A stretch of 64,000 nucleotides of DNA from Stenopsyche tienmushanensis (GCA_008973525.1 WACJ01000007.1:682001-746000); one strand, 5' to 3'; shown: positions 22,641-38,135, counted from the stretch's first letter. Notes: generated by a model not told the origin, from the letters alone. Numbers and translations: made by a program.

Positions 22641-25600
22641 AGAAAACATGATGATTTTGAATTTGTAATAGTAAATTTAATTATTTCTTTAGGCGCCAAA
22701 TTATTTCGGATCTTGAAAAAATATGTCAAAGATTATTTCTACTAATAGTTACAGGATACATTCATCCACTTTGGTCTAATATCAAATATATTTACCGGAG
22801 CTGACACGTTCCCCTTGAGTGCTGTAGTAATTTTTCTCGCAGGGACTTCCCTTCTATATTTATTTTCTCTCTTAATAAATGATTGTTTGATGTGGTTGTG
22901 TAATGAAGTGTGGGAGTCTTCCCTTCATCTCCAGGATAATTCACACATGTGAGTGCGGTCGCACACATCAATCTCAACGACCATAATGATAGCCGAGCTT
23001 AATGAAAATATATTTTTAATATCGAAGTGATAATCAAAAATTTGTATCGTCAATCATCTATGATTTAATTCGAAATACTATATTCGCTATGTGATTTTTT
23101 TTAACGGTTAAAATCGTTCATACCGGAATTCTTCCTGGAAAAGCGTTCGTGCTTTGTAAGTTGTAATGAGAGACACCTCGTCGATCCCATGTGGCCCGCA
23201 CCCCTAAATATAATTCACTTATTACATTTTGTTTTGATCGCACTTCATATTTTATCGAGCGCACCAAACATATTTACGGGTCGTAATTGAATATCAAAAC
23301 CGAAATTCGTTTACGGCCGCTCGTTGCGCCCTATTGTGCATTCATTATTGTTGATTTTTCAGTCCCCGTGGGGAGTGCTCCCCGAAGAAAATGGGGGATC
23401 TCGAATTCTACTCATCCAAATTATGAAATAAATATGACTTGAATCATATGCACCATTTTCTGTGTATTCATTTTTAGTACACGAATATATTTAACAAAAA
23501 TTGATCAAAGCCGACAATCACCTTGAATCGCACGTCCATTATTTTTACACGCTGATTCTAATTACTTTAGGTCACGAGTTCGTATCCAGAACTTATCAAA
23601 AAAATATATAGAGTGATGCAACTTTTAGCAATGGTACCGTAAAAATCACAGTGCAAATCGAGCATATAAACAATGATAATGATCGTTTTATACAAATTTT
23701 CTTCAACAAATTGTAGACATTTATTTATGTAATTATTGATGTTTTTACTCAAAGACCGCCGTATCCTTTGTTTGTCGACTTTATCCTACATCCATTATCA
23801 CCGCCCAGAGGAAATCTCATGCATATTTAATGCATATGTATCACCCAAATCAAATGGTGGTGATTGTTATTCAACATAGAGCTCCCGCCTTCTGAATTTA
23901 ACACGCCGATTCTAAGCCTAAAGTAGCAGAGCTCTTTACACAGAAATGCTTGTCAATAGATCTAGTCGGATATTACATACTAAGTTTAATCGAGACCCAT
24001 TATTAAAATTATAGCTGTTATATCCCAAACGCATGCTTGCATTCTAAGTTTATATATTTTTTTAATGTTTATTTTAGTTTTACTGCAATATTAACACTTA
24101 GCATTACTGAAAACTGTATTCGGCTTCCACCAATGAATATCATTTTTATATTCATTAAATATCGTGTTAAATTGAATAATCACTTGGATATTATGAAATA
24201 AATTTAAGAAGTGAATTTAAATGCGACTTTTTGATGTGATGACTTGTTTTTAACGTAAAACATGATATATTATTATAAATATAAATGCAAAACTGTTTTG
24301 TCGTGAAATTTTGAAGGAAACAGCTGAGGATTTTATAAATGAAATTCCGCTCTGGATGATGAGCACTTGGGTGGATAAAAGTTTGGGAAAATTACACGTG
24401 TACGTTTCACACGTGAGAGAAGGTGTCCTACATTATATGCGGGTAATGTCTTACACAGGACATGTCATCAATTGTTTTCGCCTGTCACAGATTTGAAGAG
24501 GGTTTCGTATTCCACCGAAACGCTGCCAGTGCACCCTTTGAATGCGAAGATATTTAAAAAAAGAGGAAAAAATGAATGAAAATTTTGGGGGGGATGGGAT
24601 CAAATTGTCGTACAATAGGGACAGATCGTCCATGGAAAGAGAATGATAAGAGAGGGTTAATTGATATAAAATGACTTATAAACTAGGGAATAAAAGACTG
24701 GCATAGAGTGGGATTTAGTGTCAAAAAATGTACAAACACGATTTTTACGGTCTTTCATTGCGTAAATCTGACGACGGTAAGGTTTTGATTTTTTCCGCTT
24801 ATTAACATATGTATTTTATTACAGCATTTAAGATTAGATATGTCAAGGACAATAAGACGATGATTTATTCTGACAAACAAGATAAAATATTAATAAAAAA
24901 GAGCACTAAAAATATAATATCACTTTGACTACCAAATCGTATCTCAACATATACAATTTGATTCATTACTTCATTTCAGTGGGGAGGAAAATATAATTTA
25001 TTTATTTATGTAATTCAGATTTCGCGATTAAAACACATGTAAATACAAAGAGAACAACAACAAAAAACATAGCAATGTATCAAAATAAACCTAATAACAT
25101 GTATAACATAAGAGGCTTAAATATATGTTCAATCCATCTTCTAAATTATGATTACATCTATTTGTAATTTCAATATAAACATTTTTAAACCCATATTTTA
25201 AACAATAAACTGTTTTAGATTTTTGAGTATTTATTTGCATATTTTTCTGCGATTGAGTTATTGAATTTGCTAATTGAAAAATAAAATACTCATTTCATTG
25301 CCTCAATGAAAAGACAAGGATCGTATTTATTTTTTTGCCTATCACTGAAGAATATCTTTGTGTTATTATGTAGGAGTAATATGTCGTAATAATATATGGA
25401 GAAGGAAGTATGGTGTTTTTGCACTCAATGGGGGATCGTATTGCAAACCATTAACTGGATATAGATTACATCTTTCCCGTCGCCAAAAGATTTTAGATAT
25501 ATTATGAGGTATAAATATAAATCTTGGGTATATTTGAAATATAAAAATTATATGGATTATCGCAATTGAATAATATAATTAATGCTTATAAAGTAACCAG

Positions 25601-28600
25601 ATAAACGTATAATAATTTATTTTGCAATGACATTGTGTTTTTTTGTACAGTTCTTGTGCTACGGCATTTGAAGCAAATAGATCGAACCTTTGAAAAAAAT
25701 TCTGAATACGATCCTTCCATTCATGAGAAATCTGCCATCATTTAAATTATGGCCATTCATTGCTTCAAATTTATTTTTACATCGTTTTCGGAATCTCAGA
25801 ATTTACCTGGTCAGTTCGACAGGTAAGGTTGATTTATTTGGTTCTGCAATATACAAGTACGCATGAAAAGTGCACCTTGCACCACAGGATATGACAATTA
25901 AAAATCTTTCACCTTTTAAAGAAAAATATCAAGGTGAGGCAGGACGAATTGTTAACAATAGCGGTCGGTTTATTATTCCGGAGCCAATGTCATTCACAAA
26001 AATGCACATTTTTTGCTTCGTTGTTCTTTGATGCTGAACGAAATACGTCAAAGTTGTAATGCCCTTAAAACTTACAAGATATATTATTGGCGCAAAAAAA
26101 ATGTTGAATGCATGAATTGAATTGTTTGTGATTCTTGGAGGTATGATTCTAAATCTCTATCTATATTACAACAAACTAAATAACTATGTATTCGATTTCT
26201 TCCAAACGATCAACAAGAACATTATTATTTTAAAATTCAAACAATCAAACGCAAACGCCGATAATACTTATAAAAATGACTATTAAAACTATCGTTTAAA
26301 CATCCGAAGAAATTTTTAACTTTCCTACGAGCACGAATTGTATTGGCTTTTACCAAAATGTTGTGCCTGAAATCGAAATCACGATCTATACTACAAGCCA
26401 TTATTGAAGTCAATTTCGATATCTTAATTTAAACTTCCATTCTATTTGCAAAAGATCAATCGTGTAAGCCGGTCAAATAAAAGTATAGCGATCGATGTAT
26501 TAATACGGATTTTTTTCCAGTATCTAATTCATGCACATAAGAGGGATGTTCTAATAGTCTAATATGTCTAATAGTATCAGCAAATGTTAAAGTGTGAATA
26601 TGATAAAAACAATTATCATTCAATTATAAAATCTAATGCTAATTAAATTAATGCGCTGATAATAAGGACTCGTTATATGGTCGTTAACTTTATTAGTAAT
26701 AACATCTTCATTTTTCTTCTAAAGAATATTGAAAAATTTATTTGCAAGTTGGCAATAAAGAAATTTTCATTAAATGGCAGAAAGAAGAAATAAACTCGAG
26801 TAATTTATAAATATTTATCAAAGTATCATTACAATACGAACGTACAACAGAATTTAATGCCGTACAAATATGAAATACTCAAGATAATAGATCGTTTTTT
26901 TTTAGGTTAGAATTATCAATTATTGCCTAAATTTTTAGAATATCATGAAGAAAAAGTTAATCTGACATTATATTGCAGAAGAAATGATTCATATTGAGAA
27001 TCAGATATAAAATATTTTATAAATATAACCGTCTTTAATAACAAATATGGAGATAAATGAGGAAATGATTTGAAGAGCCAAATTGAAAATCATCCTAAGC
27101 AAAAAGTATAAATTTCTCTAAAATTATAGTATCATTCTATTGATCGCACATTTAAAACTAAGCTTCACATAATTTATTAGTCCAAAATATAGGATCTTTC
27201 GGATAAATAAAAGAAAAAGCAACTAATAACAACTATAGAATTAAAAGTTTAAATACACGCAGGGCTCAATTGAATATCATTGTCTTCTCAGATGAGAATA
27301 TATTCACAATATTTGATTGTTCACCGATAATTTGGAGCAGCGCCTAATCACGAAAAAGCAAGGATATCCTCAGGTCATAATTTCAATCGCAGTTGTTACC
27401 ATCTAAAATCATATTAAGCTTGTGAACATGATTTTCTCAAAAACAGTGTTTTCGGCTTCATTATCGTCCAAAAATAACCCACGCGCTACGATGATATGTA
27501 TTTGGTACACCATATGAAATTCTGAACCCCGTATTTATTATATTTCATGAATGTATACATTTGGCGAGTACTTTTACTTAATTTGATCTAAAAAAAAATT
27601 TTTAATCAAAAATGTACATATTAATAAGATAAATCTGTATTTTTGAAAAATATAAAAACTGTTTTTTTTAAATTTATTTTGTGTATAAAACTTAATTTCC
27701 CGAGAACATATTAATTGTTTGTGTTAATTGAAAAATTATAACATATATAGCTTTGCCAAAATATTCGGTCGATATTTTAGTCATTGTGCAATTATATTTG
27801 TTGCTTTTATAACGACACTCTTGTACATCGATTGAATAGCAAAGGGATCAAAAATGATACCGTTGTCTATTTAGTGAACAAAGCCACGCAGTCTGGCGAT
27901 GTATACTCCCCGCTGACTTCCGAACCTTCGGACATACCTTCTGTTTTACGGCGTTTCCATCATCAGAATGCAATCCTCCAAATTTTGGAGATAAAAACCT
28001 TAAATGTGGGGGGGCGCATACTCCATTTGTCATTCGCTTTGATTTATATGCGAACTTTGAGAATTTATACGAACAAAAAATATTCATTGTGAACGGGCAT
28101 ATGGGGTGGGTTTTTTTTTTCAACTTAATATATTTTGTATCCCAAAAGCGTTTGCCTGTATTTATATTTCAGAACTTTGCATATACATTTTAACAATTTT
28201 GTAGAAACAAATGTAATGAGGAAACTATTATTTCGGCAGATTTACAACACATATTTGAGTGGTGCTATTGTGGGATGAAAAAAAAACTGGTTTAAATTTA
28301 CGATTTTAGGGATGTTCAGGTACGTCAAAAAATTACTTATTCGTTTCCAAGAATCAAATTGAAAAGCTCTCAGGTGAAAAATGGGTCCATATACCCGTAC
28401 CCAAAAACGATCTATGCAGCCAATTTGGATTATTAATGGATCTCAAAAAAAAGGAAGGTTGCGTACTGAGAATAATACATTAATACAGTATTTGGCTCAA
28501 TTACCTAATGAAATTATCTTAAGGTATTCAGTTTAAATATACAGTCAATACTACAATAAAAATTATTATGTTTTTATAAAGGTCTTTAAAAATATAACAG

Positions 28601-31239
28601 TCCATGCTATCATTGTATACCTGTAAGCATAAAACATAAGAGGCATTGTGCGAAATTTGTTTTTATTTTTATATCGAATCTCAAATTTAAAACCTGTTTC
28701 ATATTTCACACATCCCACAGCATCCTTCTTTTTGCTTTCTATTCTCATAATTATCCCGGCTTCGTACTTATCTCGGATTTGTGCGCCCTTTTCAATATAT
28801 TACACACATGTCCCTTCATAGATTTGTTTTTCGCCGAAATACCTAATCACTTTTTATCACAAGCCCGACCGCCATATGAAGATATAATCAGGGGTGTTCA
28901 ATGCATTGAGCTATTTTCAGAATATATAGCTTTTAGTATATTTAAAATAGCAAAATAAAAAATAATACATTTAAAAAAATATATTTACTAACTCAATCGC
29001 TGTAATGATATTTAATGTAAATTGATTAATGCAAAATTATATTTTGGAAATTTCTTGAAAATACATTGTATTTATTTTTTACCTTAATTAGGCTAAACAT
29101 GTTAAATATCAATTTTGGATCATCTTATTAAAACAATCATTTACGTCTAGATACATTCAATATGGAAATAGTTGCTTTTCAAATTTGTGAATGTTTGTCT
29201 TCCAAGCTACCGACTTATTATTATTCTAAAATACTTCAGTTTTTGCAACGATCAGCTAAAATACAATGTATACTGATTATATTTCCTAAATTTTCGAAAA
29301 ACAAATAGCATAAATATATTGGATAATTCTAACATGCAACATTTTATACATCTAATCATTATCATAGTAAAATTAATCTCCATTCGATCTAAAATATCGC
29401 ATTTAAGTCATATAAATAGTTATTTTTTTGCCTTCAAGTTATTTATATTAGTAGTTTTTTTCGTAAGGATGTTCAGCCTAAATTAGTATTAATTAATACT
29501 ACAAAATACCTTAGATTCAATATGAAATGAATTATGTTCTAAATCGACGATCACTTTTTCTTTGTAAATTTTTCATACTTTGAAATAAATCTCAATATTA
29601 TTAAATTTATTTAAATTACATACGTAACAATCGCCAAAGATGATCACATTTTAAGAAATAAAAAATATTCATATCCATAAAATTCGGACGGAGTGGAGAA
29701 ATCGGGACGAGGATCCTATTTCGTTTTCGAATCTTAAATGAAAACACCGATCATCCTTACATAATATGAAATAGGAAGACACGGTAGAAAAGATTGCTAT
29801 CTGGCGTCCTGTTTGCAAAATATTGTATTTCGAGGAAATTTACAATAAGTGTATGTCAGGTAGCTATGCGTTTCCAGAGATGATAGACATCTCTCACAGA
29901 TCTTGGGTTTCAGGTATCTTTTATGAAGGATTTTTTTTAGATTTTTTCTTCGTACATGCGATGCTTATATCGCTCGTGTATTTGAAACCCATCAATAATA
30001 AGTAGGGATTAAAGGAAATACGCGGAAGAAGCTCAGAAACAAGATGCAATCATATTTCTTGGAATAATATACTGCTGAAAATCACCATACTGTCTCGATA
30101 AATCTATCAAATGACATCAAATTTAAATACAAACTTTGTTTGGATAAGTTAATAAATTCACTTTGATTTAATACGTTTAGCTCAAACGTATACTTATACT
30201 TCGATAATTAAATAAAAATGATTGAGCTTTTATTTGTGAAGATGAATGGTAAAATTTAAGAAGATTATAAACGGTTGCGATCAAATGTTCCGATTGCTTA
30301 TGAACGATTCAACCTCAAGTGTTTATACCGAATGCCAAAGCTGTACAAATAGAGGCCCGAAGAATTTGTGAGATTCCAGCCGCCAAATTTTTGACCAACG
30401 CCGCTGGGTCTGACGATATCATCGTAAAGAAGATCTTCCGAAGGGTGTGAAGAAAAAGGTTTCAGGAATTTCAAAAATGCCAGTGGGAAAATAATAAATT
30501 ACGAATCATTGACACGGGCGGCCCTGGAACTATTCAGGTAGTCAGAGAAGCGTATCATTCACATATTGGTAGAAACGTACTTATCACCGACTTCTCAAAC
30601 CATACAGCAACTATGTGTATTTTTAGGCGTTTAATTATAAGTTCAAAATAATCTTTTAAACTTCCGTTTCAAGATTACTTCACTGCAAAAATTCGTAAGT
30701 GACTTAAAAATCATTTCCTTGCGTTTAACGATGAGAAATTTAATACAAGTTTTGGTCACGATTTGTACCAGTTAAAAAAAACGCATTAAGAATTTGTATA
30801 TATATATATTCCCATGACTGTTTACTGGCCATTAAAATATTTCCTGGCCTTAATAATCTATTATGTGTTTGTGGAGCAGGTAGCATTCGTTTTTATATTA
30901 CAATGATTAACTTTGTGCAAAAATTAAAAATAAATTCTCTACATCTTTATCTGATCAGAAAGGCTTATTTTAACTAAATATTGACTAGTAGGTTCATTTC
31001 AATTATCTAACTGTCATGATTTAGGTTCAAATCAAGATGACTGATAGGAAAAAAATGTGTCAATAAATTTAAATGACTGATGGTTATAATATTTATGAAC
31101 GATTATTTCGAATCTCTGGTCCTAATAATGAAAATTATGATATGTATAATTAAACACAAAATCTGTTCCCTTAAAATCAATGTATTTATATCAAGTATGA
31201 AAGGCTAGGGGTTATCTTATTTTTTCTCCTTGCCCTCCA
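22641..31239. other. Long intergenic desert, no gene recognised
   Basis: AT-rich throughout, with modest GC-richer patches near 22790-22990, 23150-23410, 23770-23900, 24360-24530 and 27850-28020. The 102-aa frame 27784-28092 and the overlapping 91-aa minus frame have no known domain. A (TA) microsatellite lies at about 30798-30811. A weak tRNA T-arm-like word (GAGTTCGTATCC) is at 23576-23587. Confidence 0.5.
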
Positions 31240-32341
31240 GTATCAATCGAATAAGATTATATTTATTTCCTCCAGAATATACGAAGCATTCTTCTGTGTA
31301 TCCATATTACGAATGCTTCTAGCCGATTTATAATGTTCACTTTCAAATTCCATATTTCACAGTCATATAGAAGAACTGACTATTCTTTGTCGGAGTTTGA
31401 GGTTCATATTGTCATCATATAAGAAGGCCCTCATTTTATTAAATGCAGCACGTGCAACTTCTATTTGGCACCTTACTTCTATATCTGGGATGCTGCCAAG
31501 GTATTTGAATCGATCAACCATTTCGACGTCCACTCCATTTAGCTGCAAAGATGCTCCAGAATAATCAAGTCTCCCAAATGTCATCCATTTGGTTTTAGAG
31601 ACGTTGATTGTTAAAATTAACCCTTCTCATTAATCATATCTAGGAAGCTTTGAAGATCATATAAACTTTCAGCCAATATGACTGTGTCGTCAGCATATCG
31701 GATATTATGTATTACGACTCCATTAATCTTTACTCCCAGATCCGAGTTTTCCAGAGTCTTTTGAAATTTTTTATTGGAATACAGATTAAATAATAGGGGT
31801 GACAAAATACAACCTTGTCGGACTCCTCTTTGTATAGACTCTGTATTTCCACATCCATGTCTGATCTCTGCCGTTTGATGCCAATAAAGGTTTTTAATAA
31901 AGTTCTGGTCTTTCTCTATCAAATACTTTTTCGTAATCTATAAAGCATGCAAACACTTCTTTGCGTTGGTCCCAACACTTCTGAAGTAGAACATTAACTG
32001 CTAGCAATACTTGTCTGGTTCCGAAAGCATTTCGAAAACCGAATTGCGTATCATCCAGATCATATTCACACTTGTTTTTTATTTTGGCGTGTATAATTTT
32101 AAGAAACAATTTTAGCACGTGGCTCATTAGGCTAATCTTGCGATATTAATTGCAGCTCATTGGGTGTTGCTTCTTAGGTAAAGTGATAAATGTCAATTTC
32201 AACCAATCTTGAGGTATAATCCCTGTGTCATAAATCTTATTAAACAATCTTAACAGGAGGTGAATACTTTCTTCGCTAATTAATTACTGGGATTTCATCC
32301 GGACCACGTGATTTTTTGTTGGCCGAAGTTGCAATCGCATG
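31240..32341 (-). pseudogene. LINE (non-LTR) reverse transcriptase pseudogene
   Basis: Read from the right: KKSRGPDEIPV (about 32281-32320) is the RT fingers motif. FLKIIHAKIKN, DDTQFGFRNAFGTRQ and ACFIDYEKVFDR (31930-32110) follow, then IQRGVRQGCILSPLLFNLYS and NIRYADDTVILAES, with the YADD catalytic pair near 31681-31692. FKYLGSIPDIEV and AFNKMRAFL (31400-31500), then a tail with RMLRIS-like words, complete it. Frame changes and stops separate the blocks. It is 5'-truncated with no endonuclease domain. The motif order is that of LINE RTs; I do not assign a clade. Confidence 0.85.
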
Positions 32342-35300
32342 GAAAATTACAATGTATAGAAAGACACAACTCTATAAAATCGTATTGAGAACCAGTTTCC
32401 AAATTTGATGACATATCAGCTTTAAATCGATTTATATTTATACTACCAACAAAAAGTGATAATATTATTTTTGATGAATAGTTTTAGTTTCTTGCAGTTA
32501 TTCCAAAATAGTAATATTAGATTTAATGTACTCATATTATCACCAATTTTATTTTCCTTGTTGTGAAACATTTTAAAAACACTGGTATGTAAACAAAATA
32601 GGAGCAAATATATGTTATAATTTACCTGAAAATGGACTTGGCAGCCAGAAAGGCACCATTCAATGAGAGCGTATATACCTGGAATACCTTACTGAGAATT
32701 GTCCTTTGTTATATTTTAAATAAATCCCCGACACAGTAATTATTTTGGGGGTGCATGTGCAATTTTTTTGCCTATCTAGGTATACATAAGTCTTCTTACT
32801 CTCTTGCGATAATAATAATTTTCACCGAAACTTTTTTGTAATCTCCTGTATGATTTGCGATAGTTGAATTATACTTACTGGGCATTCAAGAATATAAATC
32901 AATAGTTGCTGTCACCAATTAATGACGACAGCAATTAAAAAGTAATCACAAAAATAAACAATGAGGCGTCGTTGTGTCGCAGAAATCGGCAAAGCATTAT
33001 TTGCTCACCGGTTCGTTTTCCCAAGAAGACTTTTTTTCTTATGGCAGACAAAACCGCTAATGTCTGATGTGTGGGAACGGACACGGAAATTAGGCGAAAG
33101 CGCATTAAAATACTTGTGGCACAGTGGCAGGTAAGCCACAAATTAGTATCGAATTAGGAAATGATTCACGAAAGAGTTGCGAATGAAATACAACAAAAGA
33201 ATCGAGTGTTTCTACGACAATCCTAAAAGTTCATCCCACAGTGTTGACGAAACTGTTTTCATTGTTGCGGGAAAAGTCTTTGCCATCCAAGCTAATCGAC
33301 AAATTAGATATGATACGATCCCTTTGCCAAAACAAATTGTCAATCTTTTTAACAAAAATATCTAGATTAAATGACTATAAAAATTTTTGTAACTAGTGAT
33401 CTTGCATAGGATGACAACTTATTAGTTAACACTGAACAAACTTATATTTTCAAACAATATAAAACAGTCTGTTTCAATAACCGTTATCCAATTGTATAAA
33501 ATATGAAAGTCAACGAGATACCACTACCTAAAAATTTCACGATTCACAGGAAATTTTCTTCCGTCAAATGCATTATTATAATAACACAACAATAAAGTCA
33601 AACCTTTCTCATTCGTGATTTCGTTTAGTCATCGTTTATATACATATATAAATTAAGCATAATTTTCAATTGCGATTTTGAAACGACCCCTGATGATCCC
33701 TTATTATTTTTAGCCTACAAATGATAGCTATTTTTGTTTTAAAATATCCATTGAAATATCAATAGTTAACACGAGATCGCTTTCTAATCTGTAAGTAAAA
33801 ACATTATCAAATATGGCACAATTTACCTGTAAGTAGTTCTGTAACTAAGCAGTCGGATTAGTAACTCAATCATCTTGGGTCTAAATCTACAGGTTGTGTG
33901 GCTAGCGATTGCATTGCTATAAAAACCCATATCAAAATTATTGGCAATAGGTCCATAAAATATGAACTATATAAACCGCTTAATTTTTTTTTTTTCAATT
34001 TGAAAGCGAAGTTTTTTGATGTTTTTCATAAATATCAACGATACACAAAATTGAAATATTGATTTTTGACAGTTTTCTTATGCATTATCGATGTATTTTC
34101 GTTAGATTTGCGGTTTCTTTTAGTTGTTAAATAGCTTTAATTTTTTCACAGTTTGTCCTATAATTTTGAATGTTTTGAGCTTCAAAGTTCAACCACTAAA
34201 TCACGGTTCAACCGCTGTATGTTTTTACTATTTAAGAGAAATTTTCACTTGTACTCTTCAATTGCATGCTTTAAATTTAAATACGATCAATTACTACGTA
34301 TACAGAGCCACGTATGCAACCATTAACCAACTCAAAAAAGCTATTGATGAAATTTGTAAATTATCTTAGTGAGGCAATTCGTCACCTGAGTTAGTCTCGG
34401 GACAAATTAATATCAAATTAAGGCGGCAAGCATATAAACGTCGAGGGAAGCAGTACATTCATCGAGTCTTGCTCGTTTATCGGTCGGCCATTGTGGTCGA
34501 GCACGACCGACAGCAGCGATCAAAGAGCCGGTGGCTTTTGATCTCTTCCATTCTCCAATCGACCGATTTCGCTCGTCCTCAAACCATGGCTCACGTGCAG
34601 AAAGCCTCGATCCGGCCCTGCCTCTATACAAACACTCGCATTTCATTCCGTACCACGTACACAAGTTTTTCTTTAGTTATTTTTTGTCGATTAGGTAAAT
34701 GACTTGGCCGTAATCTGCCGCCTAAATATTGTGAAATTTTATATTTCTATATAAAATGACTCACCGTCTTTTTCGGGTTCGATAACAGAAGATTTTTTGA
34801 GATTCAACGGAATATTTACTGCAATTTCAATATATTTGTACCAATATTAAATATTAGACTTTGGCGAATTTGGCACAGGACGAACGCTTTGCCAAACAAT
34901 GACTCTCATATGGTTTTCAGTGCAGATGATGATGATGATAAGAATTGAAATTATATTCGTGGTAGGCAATCAGGATTTGTGTTCATTCAAACAGAGTCGT
35001 AACAAGGGTATGAAGCGCCCGTGGCAAGAATCTAACTTTTATCTCTAAAATTAACTAATACTATTATAAATGCAATATATTAAATAGTATTATAATGTAT
35101 TAAAAAAATATACAACGTCCCAAAAGTATCCGACTTAACGTATAGACGCTGTTGTAAAAAATACTATGATAGAAAGTGTTTAGACGCTACGTTGCTTTCG
35201 TGATCGTTCAGATCATAGAAAATGGTGCAAAAAGCCTTAAAAGAGGAAGAAGTGGCCATAATGTTTGTATGTCCAATCGGTCCGCTTTTCAGACCGCTGA

Positions 35301-37960
35301 TATGATGTTTGAGCGTTTGAATCAATCACTTAAAATAGAATTTTAATTTAAAACATTTAAAGTTCATGTAAAATAGAATGGTCGAGTAAAATAAAAAAAT
35401 GTGCAACTTTTGACCGGGTCGGTACTCTGCGTTTTGCTCCCCAAGTCCAGTTGCGCCCATGGCGGGCGCCTGCTTTGTCATGCCCTTATATTTAAATATT
35501 GATTTTTTTTAGCTCATATTTGATTTCAGACAATGACAACTACATTGTCAATAAGCTTTGATTGCGTCAAATTTTTAGTTTTAATGCAGAGTCAATTTGA
35601 GTTGCAGAACGATTTTTTACAATAAATATACGTGGAATTTTATTACTAGATTTTTTCTTGCCAAAAATTAACAAATAAACATATTTTAGATCTACAGTGC
35701 ACAATATTACCGTACACCCTTTCTTTTGTATGCTTTCTTCGGTTAATCCCTACGGGGCTTAAAAGTATGTGTTATTTTTTCACAGTGTACTTTTTCACTC
35801 ATCCGAAGATTGATCCTCAGTTTGAAACGTTTGTCGGAGGATTTTCCTATTCATCTTTTTCGCCAAGTGAATATTTAATATTAACTAGAAACACAAAGAG
35901 CACAGTCATCATGCTTTTGAAGGATGATTCGTCATTGTTTTCGCGCCTCGGCAGACTTTGAGGCTCTGGCTTGGTTTACTTACTGAAATTTAATCCTAAA
36001 TATAAGTATACCTGGTGCATATGAAAAAAAAAGTTTCGAACTTTTTTCTGTAAGCTATTGTTAGAAACATTGATAATTATGAAAAATATGAATACAAAAT
36101 TCAATTCAGTGAGAAGAAATTTTGTTTCTAAAAAAATGTGTTTCAGGAAACACTTCATCGTTCAAAGAATTTCTTTGTTTTTTCTTGATAATCTGCTAGG
36201 TAAATTAATTTTTAAACATCCAGAGGTTACTCTTGTACATTTAAAAAGCTCCGATCAAATTTCATATCACGTATCGTTAATCGATGCTTTCATTCATTCA
36301 GTGATTGGATAACAAGAGAAAAGAGCATTGTGTTGATCTTCGACTGTCATATATATAAAAAAATCCTATTGTCATATTTAATATGTAGGTAGTATTATAC
36401 ATTATGTGCATCAATTGCATGCAATTGATTTTATCTTCGGTTGATTCTGCAACTGTTGGAGAGTGTGAGTCAACATCTATTGCGACTTCGCCTTTTTTAT
36501 TTAGCTCTTATCTCATGGACATTCCTCATCGATTTGATATCCATTTACGAGATGACCTTGTCAATCGTGATGGACGGCGGGACTCGCAAGAAGTAAAAAA
36601 ATGGAGGATCTGCCGCCATCACCGTGGCCGCCATTACAGATTTATTTCTTCCTGGGGCGCTTCATGACACCACTGTGATCCATCAGTGATTGCCGATCTC
36701 TTTGTACTCACCTGGACTAGGTGTCTAAGGCGGCTCGTGATCTACACTTAATAAATCATATGAAAATGTAACTTCACAATCAATAATATAATCCATATTC
36801 ACCTAATTGTCCTTATTTGATATCTATATTTTATTTATTTGATATGAAAATTTGCAAATCCCATACTTCACTTATCAAACACCATGTGTGGTATTCAATA
36901 CGTTAATATCCATAAATGTATAAATTACAATTAAATCACATAGTAATTGTGATAGTCTGATTAATGAAAGATGATTTTTAATTAGATCCTCAAAATAAAA
37001 TATCTTAAAATGGAATATCTAATTAGAAAAAATCACAAACATTTAATGTAATTGCAAATCAAACTCAGTTCTGCCTTTGTTAAATAATAGCATTAATATG
37101 TTATTATTGAAATTTCCTCGCTTAGGATTTGTGTTTATTTACCTAATATATTGCAAAATCATAGCTAAATTAGATATTTTAAAATGGCATAAATTAATTT
37201 CTCTTAATGATATTCAATAATTAAATATTCAACACAAATTAAATCAAATCCTGCATATTATGGATATCAATAAGTATATAATATTATCGTAATTTAACAA
37301 TGGATATGATAATAATTTGACATTCAATTAGTATAAAATGCATAGTTGCCTAATGCATAATAAAATTAATCCATCAATGGATTTAGATACATTTTGTATG
37401 TGAAATTACGAATAAATTTATATTAGTATTAAAATAATCCAATGATTCGAACCATACCAAATGAATTGCTTTGTTAGTGATGACATGTTGAATATGAATC
37501 CAATCAAATTGTAGTAATTCAATAAAAAATAAAGCCATTGCGTGCCGTCTTTTGGCAGATTTGAATTCATTAGGCTTTGAACTTGTTGAGGAAAAAATGA
37601 GTGACTTCTTTTAAGGAAATGAAGACAGACAAGGCAATATTAAGAAATAGCCTGGGTGGCAAGAAGATGAAATAAATTAGCATTTCATAACGATCATATA
37701 TATCGAAATTTAGCAATTAAACTTTGACTTTAAAATCGAGATAAGCATTTTCCTATGCATGCAAAATGTGATTTTTTTAAAAATTCATTTGACAAAAAAT
37801 ATGAATAAAATCCGTAACATATATCATTTTTGAAGATGAATATTGGAAACTTGAATATTTTAATTTTTGATCGTTTACCTAGAATAATTCTGAAAAATTA
37901 CAGTCACAATGCAAAGTTTTTGATTGACAATTTTACTATTTTTTAAAAAAAAATTAGGCT
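32342..37960. other. Intergenic desert, no gene recognised
   Basis: AT-rich. GC-richer patches lie at 32930-33130, 34390-34690, 35400-35480 and 36500-36730. Frames over these patches (34413-34664 minus, 34469-34702 plus, 36404-36667 plus) overlap on opposite strands or lack any domain. GATGATGATGATGAT lies at 34925-34939. The region 35105-35390 starts with CAACGTCCCAAAAGTATCCG, which resembles a Tc1/mariner-type end, but no partner was found. Confidence 0.5.
34518..34543. promoter_or_regulatory. Palindromic pair of TCF/LEF-like words
   Basis: ATCAAAG (34519-34525) faces CTTTTGAT (34535-34542) across GAGCCGGTGG. The whole 26 bp is an imperfect palindrome with arms GATCAAA / TTTGATC. It lies in a GC-rich, non-transposon patch. 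Confidence 0.3.
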
Positions 37961-38135
37961 CTCTAGACCAGGCATGGCCAACCCAAATGATCTTGCGGGC
38001 CACTTTGACAATGCATCATAACTCCGCGGGCCGCATATAAAATTATATATCCCCATATTAGATTTAGATACACTATAGACATTTTTTTGGAGTGAAAAGT
38101 TGAAATATAATGAGTTATTATTATTGTGTTTACTA

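Noticed and set aside
23540..23600. tRNA T-arm-like GAGTTCGTATCC
   Set aside because: No convincing A box or foldable cloverleaf upstream.
33846..33900. Possible tRNA-like stretch with GGGTCTAAATC
   Set aside because: B-box match is weak and the A-box region is not recognisable.
34413..34702. Overlapping frames of 83 and 77 aa on opposite strands
   Set aside because: Mutually antisense, no domains; explained by a GC-rich patch with few stops.
35105..35390. Possible Tc1/mariner-type end (CAACGTCCCAAAAGTATCCG) with a following short frame
   Set aside because: No inverted partner or target duplication found, and the frame shows no transposase motif.
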